Notes: a model not told the origin generated them from the letters alone. Positions 1 through 9,372 are shown, counted from the first letter of the stretch. The stretch is DNA of 64,000 bases from Tessaracoccus sp. (GCF_016714275.1 NZ_JADJNP010000001.1:1302001-1366000), one strand, 5' to 3'. Numbers and translations are program-made.

Positions 1-108
1 GCAGAAGATCTGCCACCTGCTCGGAGCGCGCCAACGCCAATGCCGATCCCCGCGTACCCAGTCGAAGCTTCACCCTTGATCCTTCCCAGAAACCTGCGGA
101 CTAGTCTC
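1..108. other. window edge, no gene assigned
   Basis: This is the left edge before the hemL stop codon. On the plus strand, reading frame 3 is open from the edge to a TAG at 102-104, so the last 33 codons of a rightward gene could lie here. The peptide resembles nothing I recognise and is too short to support a call. Confidence 0.3.
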
Positions 109-1395
109 TCACGGATGCGCGGCGGCTCGCGCGGCCCGCGGAAGAGCCGCGACGATGCGCTCCATCGCCGCGTCGTCGTGCGCCGCGGACAGGAACCAGG
201 CCTCGAAGGCCGACGGGGGCAGCGCCACCCCACCCTCCAGCATGGCGTGGAAGAACCGGCCGAACGCGGCCTGGTCCTGCGCCTTCGCGGCCTCGTAGTC
301 GGCCACCTCGCCGTCGCGGAAGAACACGGAGAACAGGCTGCCCGCGGTCTGGATGACGTGCGGCACGGAAGCGCGCAGCAGCGCCTCCCCGACCGCGACC
401 TGCAACTCCGCGGACCGGTGGTTGACGCGTTCATAGACCGCGTCGTCGGCCAGCCGGAGCGTCGCAAGGCCCGCGGCGGTGGCCAGCGGGTTGCCGGAAA
501 GGGTGCCTGCCTGATACACCGGACCGACCGGCGCCAGCAGCTGCATCAGCTCCGCGCGCCCGCCGAGTGCGGCGAGTGGCATCCCGCCGCCGACGACCTT
601 GCCGAATGTCACGATGTCGGGTGCGTAGCCGCCCTCGAGGCCCAGCCAGCCGCCGGGGCCGACGCGGAAGCCCGTCAGCACCTCGTCGAGGATCAGCAGC
701 GCACCGTGGCGGGCGGTGATGTCGCGCAGCGCGGCGTTGAAGCCGGGCGCGGGCGGGACGACGCCCATGTTGGCCGGGGCCGCCTCCGTGATGACGGCGG
801 CGATCCGGTCCCCGACCTTGTCGAACACGCGCTCGACCGCGTGAAGGTCGTTGTAGTCGACGACGACGGTGTCGCCCGCGGCCGCGGCCGTCACGCCCGC
901 GGATCCCGGAAGCCCTTGGGTGGCGACGCCGGAACCGGCCGCTGCCAGCAGCGCATCGGAGTGACCGTGATAGCAACCCGCGAACTTCACGATGACGTCG
1001 CGGCCCGTCGCGCCGCGCGCGAGCCTCACGGCCGTCATGGTCGCCTCAGTGCCCGTTGACACGAAACGCACCTGCTCGGCGACGGGCACGCGGGCGCGGA
1101 TCGCCTCGGCCAGCTCGACCTCGGCGGCCGTCGGCGCCCCGAAGGACAGGCCGCGGCCGGCGGCGTCCCGCACGGCGGCGACCACCTGCGGGTGCGCGTG
1201 GCCCAGCAGCGCGGGACCCCACGAGCAGACGAGGTCGACGAACGCGTCGCCGTTGGCGTCGACGACGTAGGGGCCGCGCGCCTCGGCGATGAACAGGGGC
1301 GTGCCGCCCACCGAGCCGAACGCGCGCACCGGCGACGACACGCCGCCGGGAATGACGGCACGCGCCCTGTCGAACAGCACCTGGTCCTCGTTCAC
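109..1395 (-). CDS. hemL: glutamate-1-semialdehyde 2,1-aminomutase
   Basis: This PLP enzyme converts glutamate-1-semialdehyde to 5-aminolevulinate, the second step of the C5 route to tetrapyrroles; HemA, encoded divergently at 6318, does the first. The 428-residue length is normal for the family. The N-terminal segment PGGVSSPVRAF is typical of HemL, and the PLP lysine is in FGKVVGGGMP in the second half. I chose the GTG at 1395 because it overlaps the hemB stop as GTGA, matching the junctions elsewhere in this operon; in-frame GTG codons at 1401 and 1404 are alternatives. It is the last gene of the leftward hemE-hemY-hemCD-hemB-hemL operon. Nothing about it is unusual. Confidence 0.96.
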   Translation of the reverse strand: MNEDQVLFDRARAVIPGGVSSPVRAFGSVGGTPLFIAEARGPYVVDANGDAFVDLVCSWGPALLGHAHPQVVAAVRDAAGRGLSFGAPTAAEVELAEAIRARVPVAEQVRFVSTGTEATMTAVRLARGATGRDVIVKFAGCYHGHSDALLAAAGSGVATQGLPGSAGVTAAAAGDTVVVDYNDLHAVERVFDKVGDRIAAVITEAAPANMGVVPPAPGFNAALRDITARHGALLILDEVLTGFRVGPGGWLGLEGGYAPDIVTFGKVVGGGMPLAALGGRAELMQLLAPVGPVYQAGTLSGNPLATAAGLATLRLADDAVYERVNHRSAELQVAVGEALLRASVPHVIQTAGSLFSVFFRDGEVADYEAAKAQDQAAFGRFFHAMLEGGVALPPSAFEAWFLSAAHDDAAMERIVAALPRAARAAAHP

Positions 1396-2357
1396 TTGCA
1401 CCACGCGGCCATCTCCTTCGCCCAGTAGGTCAGCACGATGTCGGCGCCGGCCCGCACGATGGCGGTCACCGACTCCCGCGCCGCGGCCTCGCGGTCGATC
1501 CAGCCGCGCTCTGCGGCCGCGCAGATCATCGCGTACTCCCCCGACACCTGGTAGGCCGCGACGGGCACATCCGCGACGGCGGCGACGTCGGCCAGCACGT
1601 CCAGGTAGGAGCCTGCGGGTTTCACCATGACCATATCGGCGCCCTCAGCGAGGTCGAGCTCGACCTCGCGCAGGCCCTCGCGCCGGTTCGCCGGGTCCTG
1701 TTGGTACGTGCGGCGGTCGCCGTCGAGCGAGCTGGCGACGGCCTCGCGGAACGGGCCATAGAACGCGGACGCGTACTTCGCGGCGTAGGCGAGGATGGCG
1801 ATGTCCTCGAACCCCTCACCGTCGAGCCCTGCCCTGATGGCCTCGACCTGGCCGTCCATCATCCCCGACGGGGCGACGACGTGCGCGCCGGCCCGCGCCT
1901 GCGCGACGGCCATGGAGACGTAGGCCGCGAGCGTCGCATCGTTGTCGACGCGGCCGTCGGCGGTCAGGAAGCCGCAGTGGCCATGGCTGGTGAACTCGTC
2001 CAAGCAGGTGTCGGCCATGACGACCGTCGCGTCGCCGATGGCGCCGCGGACCGCGGCGAGGCCGCGCTGCAGGATCCCGTTCTCGGCCCAGCCTTGGGAG
2101 CCGCGGTCGTCCTTGACGGCGTCGTCGGGCACGCCGAAGAGCATCAGGCCGCCGACCCCCGCGGCTACCGCCTCCTCCGCGGCGCCGCGGACGGAGTCGA
2201 GGTCGTGGCGGACCACGCCGGGCATGGACGAGATCTCGCCGCGGCGCTCGGCGACGAACATCGGCAGCACCAGCTGCGATGGCCGCACCTCGACCTCCCG
2301 GACGAGCCGCCGCATGGCGGGGGTGGTGCGCAGCCTTCTCGGGCGAATGACGGTCAT
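1392..2357 (-). CDS. hemB: delta-aminolevulinic acid dehydratase (porphobilinogen synthase)
   Basis: HemB condenses two 5-aminolevulinate molecules to porphobilinogen. The protein is 321 residues, a usual length. The two Schiff-base lysines are visible in AYAAKYASAFYGPFR and MVMVKPAGSY. The active-site metal loop reads DTCLDEFTSHGHCG. The first and last cysteines of the classic three-Cys zinc site are kept, but the middle position is Asp, so metal use may differ from the Escherichia coli type. The ATG at 2357 overlaps the hemCD stop by one base (TAATG). The open frame continues far upstream of this ATG, but that extension is antisense noise across hemCD. Confidence 0.96.
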   Translation of the reverse strand: MTVIRPRRLRTTPAMRRLVREVEVRPSQLVLPMFVAERRGEISSMPGVVRHDLDSVRGAAEEAVAAGVGGLMLFGVPDDAVKDDRGSQGWAENGILQRGLAAVRGAIGDATVVMADTCLDEFTSHGHCGFLTADGRVDNDATLAAYVSMAVAQARAGAHVVAPSGMMDGQVEAIRAGLDGEGFEDIAILAYAAKYASAFYGPFREAVASSLDGDRRTYQQDPANRREGLREVELDLAEGADMVMVKPAGSYLDVLADVAAVADVPVAAYQVSGEYAMICAAAERGWIDREAAARESVTAIVRAGADIVLTYWAKEMAAWCK

Positions 2358-3982
2358 TACTCCTCCAGCGATGCGATGGCTTCGACGACGCCGGCGGCGT
2401 CCTGGGTGGCGGCGAGGGCGTCGGGTTCGACGCCCAACTCGCGCAGCGCGGCGGCGGACGGCTCCCCGAACGCGACGACCCGGATGCCGCGACGGTACCC
2501 GAGCAGCTCGCCGACGGCGCGACCGACGGATCCGGAGGTGACCACGACGACGTCGAAGTGGCCGCCCCGCCACTCCTCGCCGAGGCGGTCGGGCAGCTCC
2601 CGCAGCGGCACGACGGTGTACACGGGCAGGGTCTCGACGTCCCAGCCCTTGGCGGAGAGCCCGTGCGCGAGGGTCGGCTTGGCGAGCGCGGAGCCGGGCG
2701 CGACGACGCGGCCCGTGCCGCATGGGAAGGCCGCGACCAGCGCGGCGGCGCTGGCCTCGCCCTGCGGCACCAGGTCGACGCGGATCCCGCGCCGGGCAGC
2801 CGCCGCGGCGGTTGTGGCTCCGACGGCGGCGACGCGGGCCGACTCGGGGATGGTCAGGCCGAGCTGCTCGAGGGCGTCGAGCGTGGTTGCGGAGGTGAGC
2901 GTGACCCAGTCGGCGCCGTCGAGCCCGCCGCCGGGGCGCAGCAAGACCTTGCGCTGCACGGGATGCGCGACGACCTCGGCCCCGGCCGCGCGGATGCCGT
3001 CGGCCAGCGCGCCGTCGGCCCGGGGCAGCAGGACCCGCACGCCCGCGAGGCTGCGCGCGCCACCCCAGAGGGAGGTGTCGTCGTGCAGGTCGGCCAGGCG
3101 TGAGGGGCGGGAGGCGTCGAGTTGGGCGACGGTGGCGGCCCCGGCGTCGAGGAGATCCGCGACGACGAGGTCGTCGGCCCCCGGCCCAAGAGGTCGCTCT
3201 GCGTGGGCGGCCGCCGTGCCGTCGAGCGAGAAGACGCCCGCCCGGAGGACGCCGTCGCGGGCCCAGGCGCCGATGGGGGCCGCGCAGCCGCCACCGAGCC
3301 CCGCGAGGACGGAGCGTTCGGCGTCGACCTCGTCGTGCGTCGTGGCGTCGTCGATGCGGGCGAGCGCGTTGATCAGGTCGAGGCGGTCCGCGCGGCACTC
3401 GAGCGCGAGGGCACCCTGTCCTGGCGCGGGCAGGATGTCGAGGAGGTCGGTGATGTGGGCTTCCAGGCCCAGCCGCCTGAGCCCTGCGGCGGCGAGGACG
3501 ACGGCGTCGAGGTCTCCCTCCGCGACACGCGCCAACCGCGTCCCGACATTGCCGCGGATGTCGACGAACGTGACATCAGGCCGCAGCGCCCGCAGCTGGG
3601 CGACCCGGCGGGGCGAGCCCGTTCCCACCTTCGCCCCCGCAGGCAGCCCGTCCAGCGTCAGGCCGTTGCGGGCGCAGAGCGCGTCGCGGGCGTCGGCGCG
3701 CGCGGGGATCGCGGCGATGGCGAGGCCGGGCACGGGTGTCGTCGGCAGGTCCTTCAGCGAGTGAACGGCGAGGTCACACCGGCAGTCGAGGATGGCGGTG
3801 CGTAGCTCTGCCGCGAAGATCCCCAGCGTGCCGAGCCTCGTGAGGGAGCCTCGCTCGATGTCGCCGCCCGTCCGGATGCGCACCAGTTCGACGGTGTGGC
3901 CGAGCGTGCGCAGCTGTGCGGCGACCAGCTCGGACTGACCGACGGCGAGCGCGGAGCCCCGCGTCCCCAGCGTGAGCTTCAT
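2357..3982 (-). CDS. hemCD: fused hydroxymethylbilane synthase and uroporphyrinogen-III synthase
   Basis: This single 541-residue chain carries two consecutive haem and B12 enzymes. Residues about 1-300 are HemC, which polymerises four porphobilinogens. Its start MKLTLGTRGSALAVGQ is diagnostic, and the dipyrromethane-cofactor cysteine lies in LGGGCAAPIGAWA. Residues about 315-541 look like HemD, which closes the ring to uroporphyrinogen III, the branch point to haem (HemE) and corrinoids (CobA). There is no stop or frame change between the parts, so it is a genuine fusion; HemC-HemD fusions are known in other bacteria. The ATG at 3982 overlaps the hemY stop as ATGA. The longer open frame to 4129 has no family-like sequence before this Met. 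Confidence 0.95.
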   Translation of the reverse strand: MKLTLGTRGSALAVGQSELVAAQLRTLGHTVELVRIRTGGDIERGSLTRLGTLGIFAAELRTAILDCRCDLAVHSLKDLPTTPVPGLAIAAIPARADARDALCARNGLTLDGLPAGAKVGTGSPRRVAQLRALRPDVTFVDIRGNVGTRLARVAEGDLDAVVLAAAGLRRLGLEAHITDLLDILPAPGQGALALECRADRLDLINALARIDDATTHDEVDAERSVLAGLGGGCAAPIGAWARDGVLRAGVFSLDGTAAAHAERPLGPGADDLVVADLLDAGAATVAQLDASRPSRLADLHDDTSLWGGARSLAGVRVLLPRADGALADGIRAAGAEVVAHPVQRKVLLRPGGGLDGADWVTLTSATTLDALEQLGLTIPESARVAAVGATTAAAAARRGIRVDLVPQGEASAAALVAAFPCGTGRVVAPGSALAKPTLAHGLSAKGWDVETLPVYTVVPLRELPDRLGEEWRGGHFDVVVVTSGSVGRAVGELLGYRRGIRVVAFGEPSAAALRELGVEPDALAATQDAAGVVEAIASLEE

Positions 3983-5262
3983 CGAACAACCCGTCCCACG
4001 CCGAGGATTACGGGGGCGATGCCGTTGCCGTCGATCCAGGCGCCGACGAGATCCACGCCGACCGCTGCGGCGTCGCTGAGGAAGCTGTCGCGGGCTGTGG
4101 GGTCGATTCGGGCGGGCATCGACGCCCACTCTACCGACGCGAACTCGGCCACCTCGGCGGGATCGATAGCGATGCCGGTGAGCAGCGAGGCGTCGGCGAC
4201 TGCCTGCTCCCGGGAGGGGTCGATGTCGGCGGCGTAGGAGAGGCGCAGGATCTCACGGCCCTCGGCGCGAGCCCACGGCCACTTGGCAGAGTAGTGCGTG
4301 AGGGCCTTTGCGCACAGTCCCGGGGCCGGGTCGGCGACGAGCACGCCGGAGCCGACAGGGTCGCCGGCCAGCTCGGGCGTCGAGACCGCGAGGATCGCGA
4401 ACCGCGCGGACCGCACCGGAGGCGGGACGATCTCGACGCCGACCTGCGCCAGCAGTCGCGCCGCGACGGTGGCCGGCGTGGCGAGCACCACGCGGTCCGC
4501 GCGGAGGACCTCGCCCGTAGTGGTGGTCAGGACGAGATCTTCGCCGTCGCGCGCGAGAGCGGTGACGGCGGCGGCGCAGCGGACGTCGCCGCCCGCCGCC
4601 CTGACGCGGTGCTCGATCTCCGCGATCAGCCGGAACATACCGCCGACCGGCTGCTCGACGGTGGGGCCTTCGGCGCGCGTCGCTGCCACCGCAGCCAGCA
4701 GCGACCCCTGCGCGCGCAGCGCGGCGGTCAGGCCGGGTGCGACCGCCGTGAGCGGGAGCCGGTCGGCCGGGGTGGCATAGACGCCGCGGGTCACGGGCTC
4801 GACGAGGGTCGCGAGCGCCTCGTCGCCGAGACGGGCGCGCACGAGGGTGCCCACCGTCGTCGCGTCCGCCCCTGCGTCCGGACCCAGGTCGGCGTCGCGG
4901 GCGACCGCCACGCGCCCCTCGAGAGACAGCGCGCGGAGGGCCGGGTCGTCGAGCGTTGCGGGGATGCCGACGACACCCTCCGCCATGGGAGATGCGCCCG
5001 AGGGGCGCCAGATGTGGGCGACGCCGGAGGGGCCGGCGACGTCGATGCCGAGTTCGTCGCAGAGCGCCCGGCCGGTCCCGCCGCGCGCGGCGTAGGCCTC
5101 AGCGCCGGCATCGACCAGCGTGCCGGCGAGGTCTGCGGCGGCGATCATTCCCCCAGCGGCCGATCCCGCCTCGCGCAGCTGCACCTGATGGCCCGCCTCG
5201 CAGAGTCGCAGTGCGGCGAGCATCCCGGCGAGCCCGCCCCCGACGACGGCGACGCGGCTCAT
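3979..5262 (-). CDS. hemY: coproporphyrinogen III / protoporphyrinogen IX oxidase, HemY/CgoX type
   Basis: This FAD flavoprotein has 427 residues. The N-terminus carries the dinucleotide-binding fingerprint VAVVGGGLAGMLAALRL. In actinobacteria with the coproporphyrin-dependent pathway this enzyme oxidises coproporphyrinogen III to coproporphyrin III, which the ferrochelatase and HemQ then use. Both partners are encoded next door (7589-9354), which favours that role over the classical protoporphyrinogen oxidase. It overlaps hemE and hemCD by 4 nt each (ATGA), so translational coupling is likely. No trans-membrane segment is evident; related enzymes are peripheral or soluble. Confidence 0.93.
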   Translation of the reverse strand: MSRVAVVGGGLAGMLAALRLCEAGHQVQLREAGSAAGGMIAAADLAGTLVDAGAEAYAARGGTGRALCDELGIDVAGPSGVAHIWRPSGASPMAEGVVGIPATLDDPALRALSLEGRVAVARDADLGPDAGADATTVGTLVRARLGDEALATLVEPVTRGVYATPADRLPLTAVAPGLTAALRAQGSLLAAVAATRAEGPTVEQPVGGMFRLIAEIEHRVRAAGGDVRCAAAVTALARDGEDLVLTTTTGEVLRADRVVLATPATVAARLLAQVGVEIVPPPVRSARFAILAVSTPELAGDPVGSGVLVADPAPGLCAKALTHYSAKWPWARAEGREILRLSYAADIDPSREQAVADASLLTGIAIDPAEVAEFASVEWASMPARIDPTARDSFLSDAAAVGVDLVGAWIDGNGIAPVILGVGRVVR

Positions 5263-6266
5263 AGCGAGTGGATGAGATCGACGAGGGCGGTGATCGCACC
5301 GGGGTCCGTCGTCGGCGGGACACCGTGACCGAGGTTCACCACGTGGGCGGGCGCGGCCTTCCCGCGCTCGACCACCTCGCGAGCGTGCGCCTCAAGCGCC
5401 CCCCAGCCTGCCGATAGCAGCGCCGGATCGATGTTGCCCTGCAGCGGCAGCCCCGGAAGGATCGCCGCGGCCTCGTCGAGCGGGGTGCGGTAGTCGATGC
5501 CCATGGCCTCGACGCCGCAGGCAGCCATGTCCGGAAGCAGATGGCGGGTGCCGGTGCCGAAGTGAATACGAGGGACGCGTCCCTCCACCGTCGCCAACGC
5601 GGCCGCAGAGTGCGGCGCGACATGGGCGACGTAGTCGGCGCGGGTGAGTGAGCCGGCCCAGGAGTCGAACAGCTGCACGGCGCGGGCGCCGGCGTCGACC
5701 TGCGCCGAGAGGAAGCGCCCGGACAGCTCCGCGCACCAGGCGAGCAGGCGATTCCAGGCGGCCGGATCGGCGTGCATCATGGCGCGGGCGGCGAGGTGGT
5801 CGCGGGAGCCGCGACCCTCGACGAGGTACGCGGCCAGGGTGAACGGTGCGCCGGCAAACCCGATCAGCGGCGTCTCCTCCCCCAACTCCGCGATCGCGAT
5901 CCGCACGGCCTCCTGGACGGCGCCCGGGTCCATGTCGACCAGACCGACGATGCGGTCGACGTCCGCGGCAGTGCGGACCGGTTCGTCGATCACCGGCCCG
6001 ATGCCCGAGACGATGTCGACGTCCACGCCGGCCAGCACGAGCGGCGTCATGATGTCGGAGAAGAAGATGGCGGCGTCCACCTTGTGGCGACGCACCGGCT
6101 GGAGCGTGATCTCCGCCGCCAGTTCCGGCAAGAGGCACGCCTCAAGAATCGTCGTCCCGCCGCGCACCTCCCTGTACTCCGGCAGGGAACGGCCCGCCTG
6201 ACGCATGAACCAGACGGGCAGTCGATCGGGGCGGTGGCCGCTCAGGGCGGCGAGAAGTGAACTCAT
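5259..6266 (-). CDS. hemE: uroporphyrinogen decarboxylase
   Basis: HemE removes the four acetate carboxyls of uroporphyrinogen III to give coproporphyrinogen III, committing it to haem rather than corrinoids. The 335-residue protein has the signature RPVWFMRQAGR in the form LPVWFMRQAGRSLPEYR near residue 17. The ATG at 6266 is followed directly by family-like sequence. The open frame extends upstream to 6587, but that stretch is antisense to hemA and has no family character. This is the first gene of the leftward hem operon. Only about 50 bp separate it from the divergent hemA, so both promoters must sit in that gap. Confidence 0.96.
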   Translation of the reverse strand: MSSLLAALSGHRPDRLPVWFMRQAGRSLPEYREVRGGTTILEACLLPELAAEITLQPVRRHKVDAAIFFSDIMTPLVLAGVDVDIVSGIGPVIDEPVRTAADVDRIVGLVDMDPGAVQEAVRIAIAELGEETPLIGFAGAPFTLAAYLVEGRGSRDHLAARAMMHADPAAWNRLLAWCAELSGRFLSAQVDAGARAVQLFDSWAGSLTRADYVAHVAPHSAAALATVEGRVPRIHFGTGTRHLLPDMAACGVEAMGIDYRTPLDEAAAILPGLPLQGNIDPALLSAGWGALEAHAREVVERGKAAPAHVVNLGHGVPPTTDPGAITALVDLIHSL

Positions 6267-6317
6267 GGTGGGTCGATTCTGCCGCACGATGGCATGAGTG
6301 CTTGAATGGGGGGCACT
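6267..6317. promoter_or_regulatory. divergent hemE/hemA promoter region
   Basis: A gap of about 50 bp separates the starts of the leftward hemE operon and the rightward hemA operon. A G-rich run (6308-6313) just before the chosen hemA GTG can act as its ribosome-binding site. I see no convincing -35/-10 pair and no clear palindrome, so the regulator, if any, cannot be named. Confidence 0.4.
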
Positions 6318-7592
6318 GTGACGATGACCATCTTCTCCATCCAACACGCCCGACAGGGTCTCACCGAGGTCGAGCGCATCAGTGACGACGCGGCAGGCCT
6401 CGCCGAGCGCCTGCACGACATCGACGGCGTCACCGGCGCCCTGCTGCTCAGCACCTGCAATCGCGTGGAGGTGCTGCTCGACACCGATCCCGGCATCACG
6501 AGCAGCATGATGCGCGCCGTCATCAACGAACGCTTCGCCGTGCCGCCCGCCTGGGACCTGTTTCTCGGCGAGGCCGCGCTCGGCCACCTTTTCCGGGTCG
6601 CAGCTGGCCTCGACTCGATGGTGGTCGGCGAGCGCGAGATCTCAGGACAGCTCCGCAGGGCGCTGGCCCAGGCACAGGTCGAGGGGCGCTCGTCGCTCGC
6701 CCTGACGATCGCCGTCGAGGAGGCGCTCAAGGCCTCACGGCGCGTGGCGCGCGAGACCACGCTGGAGGGCGCCGGTCGTTCCGTCGTGAGCGCGGGCCTC
6801 GACCTGGTCGCCGCCGACTGGGCTTCGACGAACATGCTGCTGATCGGCACCGGGTCCTACGCGGGCGCGGTCGTCGCCGCCGCCCGGGCCCGCGGCGTCC
6901 GCACCATCACCGTTCACTCCGCGAGCGGGCGCGGCGCCGAGTTCGCGGCCAGCCACGGCACCGCCCAGGTGACATCGGTGGCGGAAGGGGTGGCGATGGC
7001 GGACCTCGTGGTGACCTGCCGCGGCCAGGGTGCCACTGTCGTCGGCGTCGACGACGTCACCCGCTCAGCCACCTTCCTCGACCTCTCGCTGCGCCGCGAC
7101 GTCGATCCCAGGGTCGGGCAGCTCACGGGCATCCGGTTGATCGATCTGCCCGCCATCCAGGACTCGCTCGGCGGCGGCATCGCCGAGGACACCCGCCGCG
7201 CGCAGGCCATCGTCAACGAGGGCATCGCCCTTGCGCTCACCAAGCTGCGTTCCCGCGTGGTCGACCCGGCCGTCGTCGGGTTGCGGGAGTCCGTCATGGC
7301 GCTGGTCGACGACGAGGTGGCGCGGCTCCCCCAACGACCCCTCACCCCCGACGACGCCGCGCTCGCCCTGCGGCGGCTGGCGACGCGTCTCCTGCACGTG
7401 CCCTCGTCGCGGGCGCGGCTGGCCGCGGAGCAGGGCCGCACCGACGAGTATCTCCACGCCATGGAGGAGCTGTACGGCATCGGTGCGCCGGTCGAGATCA
7501 ACCCGAACGTGATGGAGGAGCTGACGTGCCCGGTGACCAATCTCAAGGTGTGCGACCTGGAGACGATTCACACGGTCGCGGAGGCGATGTGA
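6318..7592 (+). CDS. hemA: glutamyl-tRNA reductase
   Basis: HemA reduces glutamyl-tRNA to glutamate-1-semialdehyde with NADPH, the first committed step of tetrapyrrole synthesis. The 424-residue protein has the catalytic cysteine in LLSTCNRVEVLL near residue 40, then the SMVVGEREISGQ segment and an NADPH-binding domain. The start is ambiguous: ATG 6306, GTG 6318 and ATG 6324 are in frame. GTG 6318 has the G-rich run at the right distance. The stop overlaps the hemH start as GTGA. It leads the rightward hemA-hemH-hemQ operon, so the two early C5 enzymes (HemA, HemL) are on opposite arms of the cluster. Confidence 0.95.
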   Translation: MTMTIFSIQHARQGLTEVERISDDAAGLAERLHDIDGVTGALLLSTCNRVEVLLDTDPGITSSMMRAVINERFAVPPAWDLFLGEAALGHLFRVAAGLDSMVVGEREISGQLRRALAQAQVEGRSSLALTIAVEEALKASRRVARETTLEGAGRSVVSAGLDLVAADWASTNMLLIGTGSYAGAVVAAARARGVRTITVHSASGRGAEFAASHGTAQVTSVAEGVAMADLVVTCRGQGATVVGVDDVTRSATFLDLSLRRDVDPRVGQLTGIRLIDLPAIQDSLGGGIAEDTRRAQAIVNEGIALALTKLRSRVVDPAVVGLRESVMALVDDEVARLPQRPLTPDDAALALRRLATRLLHVPSSRARLAAEQGRTDEYLHAMEELYGIGAPVEINPNVMEELTCPVTNLKVCDLETIHTVAEAM

Positions 7593-8632
7593 GTCTCGCC
7601 CCCTACACCGCGGTGATGCTCGCGTCCTATGGCGGGCCCGACAAGTCCGAAGACGTGCTGCCGTTCATGCGCAACGCGACGGCGGGCAAGGGCATCCCCG
7701 ACGAGCGCCTCGTCGAGGTGTCGCAGCACTACGAGCTGTTCGGCGGGAAATCGCCCATCAACGAACTGAACGCCGCGCTGCTGGCGCGCGTGTCCGAGGA
7801 GTTGCGTCGCCGCGGCGTGGACGTCCCGGTCGTGATCGGCAACCGCAACTGGCACCCGTTCTTCGCCGATACGGTCGGCACGCTCGCCGACGCCGGCCAC
7901 GAGCGCGTCGCGGCCCTCGCGACGTCGGCCTACTCCTCCTACTCCAGCTGCCGGCAGTACCGCGAGGACCTGGATGCGGCCGAGGCGGGCGTCGACGGCC
8001 GGGTGCGGTTCGACAAGGTGGGCCCGTTCGCGGAGTCGCCGGCGTTCGCGCGCGCCCAGGCGCGCGCCGTCGTGGCCGCATGGCGAGAGCTGCGCGCCCG
8101 AGTCGGGGCCGACGCGCCGCTGAAGCTGCTCTTCGTGACCCACTCCATCCCCCTGGCGATGAACGCCCGGTCGGGGTCCGGCGAGCCCGAGTCGCGCTAC
8201 GACGCCCAGCACCTGCGGGTCGCTGCCGCGGTCGCGGAGTTGGCGTCGGCGGAGCTGGGCGAGGACCTCGACTGGGAGCTCACCTACTGCTCGCGGTCCG
8301 GATCGCCGCACGTGCCGTGGCTGGAGCCCGACGTCAACGACCGGATGGAGGAGCTCGACGACGTCGCCGGCGTCGTCACCGCGCCCATCGGCTTCATCTC
8401 GGACCACATGGAGGTCCGCTACGACCTCGACACCCAGGCCAAGGAGACCGCCGACGCCCAGGGCCTCGCATACCAGCGCGCGGCCACCGTCGACACGGAC
8501 CCCGAGTTCGTCGCGCTGCTGGTCGACAGGCTCGTGGAGATGGCCGCCCTGGCCCGCGGCGAGCTGGCGGCCCCCGCCCTCGCCTGCGCCCCCATCGGCG
8601 GCTGCTGCCTCCCCCGCCGATCCGTTTCCTAA
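7589..8632 (+). CDS. hemH: coproporphyrin III ferrochelatase
   Basis: This enzyme inserts ferrous iron into coproporphyrin III (CpfC role) in the actinobacterial pathway; homologues elsewhere use protoporphyrin IX. The protein is 347 residues from the GTG at 7589. FVTHSIPLAMN and the FGGKSPINELN region are characteristic. A cysteine in YSSCRQYRED plus a C-terminal cluster CAPIGGCC match the pattern by which actinobacterial ferrochelatases bind a [2Fe-2S] cluster; the ligands are inferred by resemblance. The start overlaps the hemA stop by 4 nt and hemQ begins 11 nt downstream. The open frame begins upstream at 7526, but that part lies inside hemA. Confidence 0.94.
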   Translation: MSLAPYTAVMLASYGGPDKSEDVLPFMRNATAGKGIPDERLVEVSQHYELFGGKSPINELNAALLARVSEELRRRGVDVPVVIGNRNWHPFFADTVGTLADAGHERVAALATSAYSSYSSCRQYREDLDAAEAGVDGRVRFDKVGPFAESPAFARAQARAVVAAWRELRARVGADAPLKLLFVTHSIPLAMNARSGSGEPESRYDAQHLRVAAAVAELASAELGEDLDWELTYCSRSGSPHVPWLEPDVNDRMEELDDVAGVVTAPIGFISDHMEVRYDLDTQAKETADAQGLAYQRAATVDTDPEFVALLVDRLVEMAALARGELAAPALACAPIGGCCLPRRSVS

Positions 8633-8643
8633 GGAGAAGAACC

Positions 8644-9354
8644 GTGAAGCACCCCGGACGCGACGAGCGCGACCAGACCGATGTGGACCTTGAGGCCATC
8701 AACGCCTCGTCGCTGTACGCGATGTACTGCGTGTTCGCTACGGCCGCGCCGCTGCCTGCCGACGGCACTCTCGCCGATGTCGAGGATGCGGTCGCCGCGA
8801 CGGGCGTGACCGTCCGCGGCTTCTACGACATCGGCGGGTTCCGCGCCGACGCCGACCTCCTGGTGTGGCTGCTGTCGGACGACCCCGCGAAGCTCCAGGC
8901 CGCCTACCACGCCATCCGCCGGAGCGAGCTCGGCGCTTCCCTCGAGCCGGTGTGGTCGAGCGTGGGCGTGCACCGGCCGTCGGAGTTCAACCGCACGCAC
9001 GTGCCCAGCTGCTTCGCCGGCTTCGCGCCGCGCCCCTGGCTGACGGTCTACCCGTTCGTGCGCAGCTATGACTGGTACTACCTCGATGAGGAGCACCGCT
9101 CCAAGATGCTCCGCGAGCATGGCATGGCCGGCCGCGAGTACCCGGAGGTCGTCGCCTCGACGCTCGCCGCGTTCGCGCTGGGCGACTACGAGTGGCTGCT
9201 GGCCTTCGAGGCCGACGAGCTGCACAGCCTCGTCGACGCGATGCGCCATCAGCGCGGGGTCGAGGCCAGGCTCCACGTCCGCGAGGAGACCCCGTTCTTC
9301 ACCGGCCCCCGGGTGTCGCTCGCCGAGTGGATCGAGCGCCAGCCCCGCGCCTGA
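8644..9354 (+). CDS. hemQ: coproheme decarboxylase HemQ (ChdC)
   Basis: HemQ performs the last step of the coproporphyrin route, decarboxylating Fe-coproporphyrin III (coproheme) to haem b with hydrogen peroxide. It has 236 residues and belongs to the chlorite-dismutase-like family. The segment YPFVRSYDWYYL contains the expected reactive tyrosine region, and REHGMAGREYPEV is likely to carry the proximal histidine. The GTG at 8644 follows AAGGAGAAGAACC, a strong ribosome-binding site, which decides the start. With HemY and HemH it shows that this organism uses the actinobacterial/firmicute haem pathway. Confidence 0.95.
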   Translation: MKHPGRDERDQTDVDLEAINASSLYAMYCVFATAAPLPADGTLADVEDAVAATGVTVRGFYDIGGFRADADLLVWLLSDDPAKLQAAYHAIRRSELGASLEPVWSSVGVHRPSEFNRTHVPSCFAGFAPRPWLTVYPFVRSYDWYYLDEEHRSKMLREHGMAGREYPEVVASTLAAFALGDYEWLLAFEADELHSLVDAMRHQRGVEARLHVREETPFFTGPRVSLAEWIERQPRA

Positions 9355-9372
9355 CCACGCTGGGTCTTTCGA

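Noticed and set aside
1701..3764. 687-codon plus-strand frame across hemB and hemCD
   Set aside because: It is antisense to two well-identified enzymes and has shadow composition; long opposite-strand frames are expected at this GC content.
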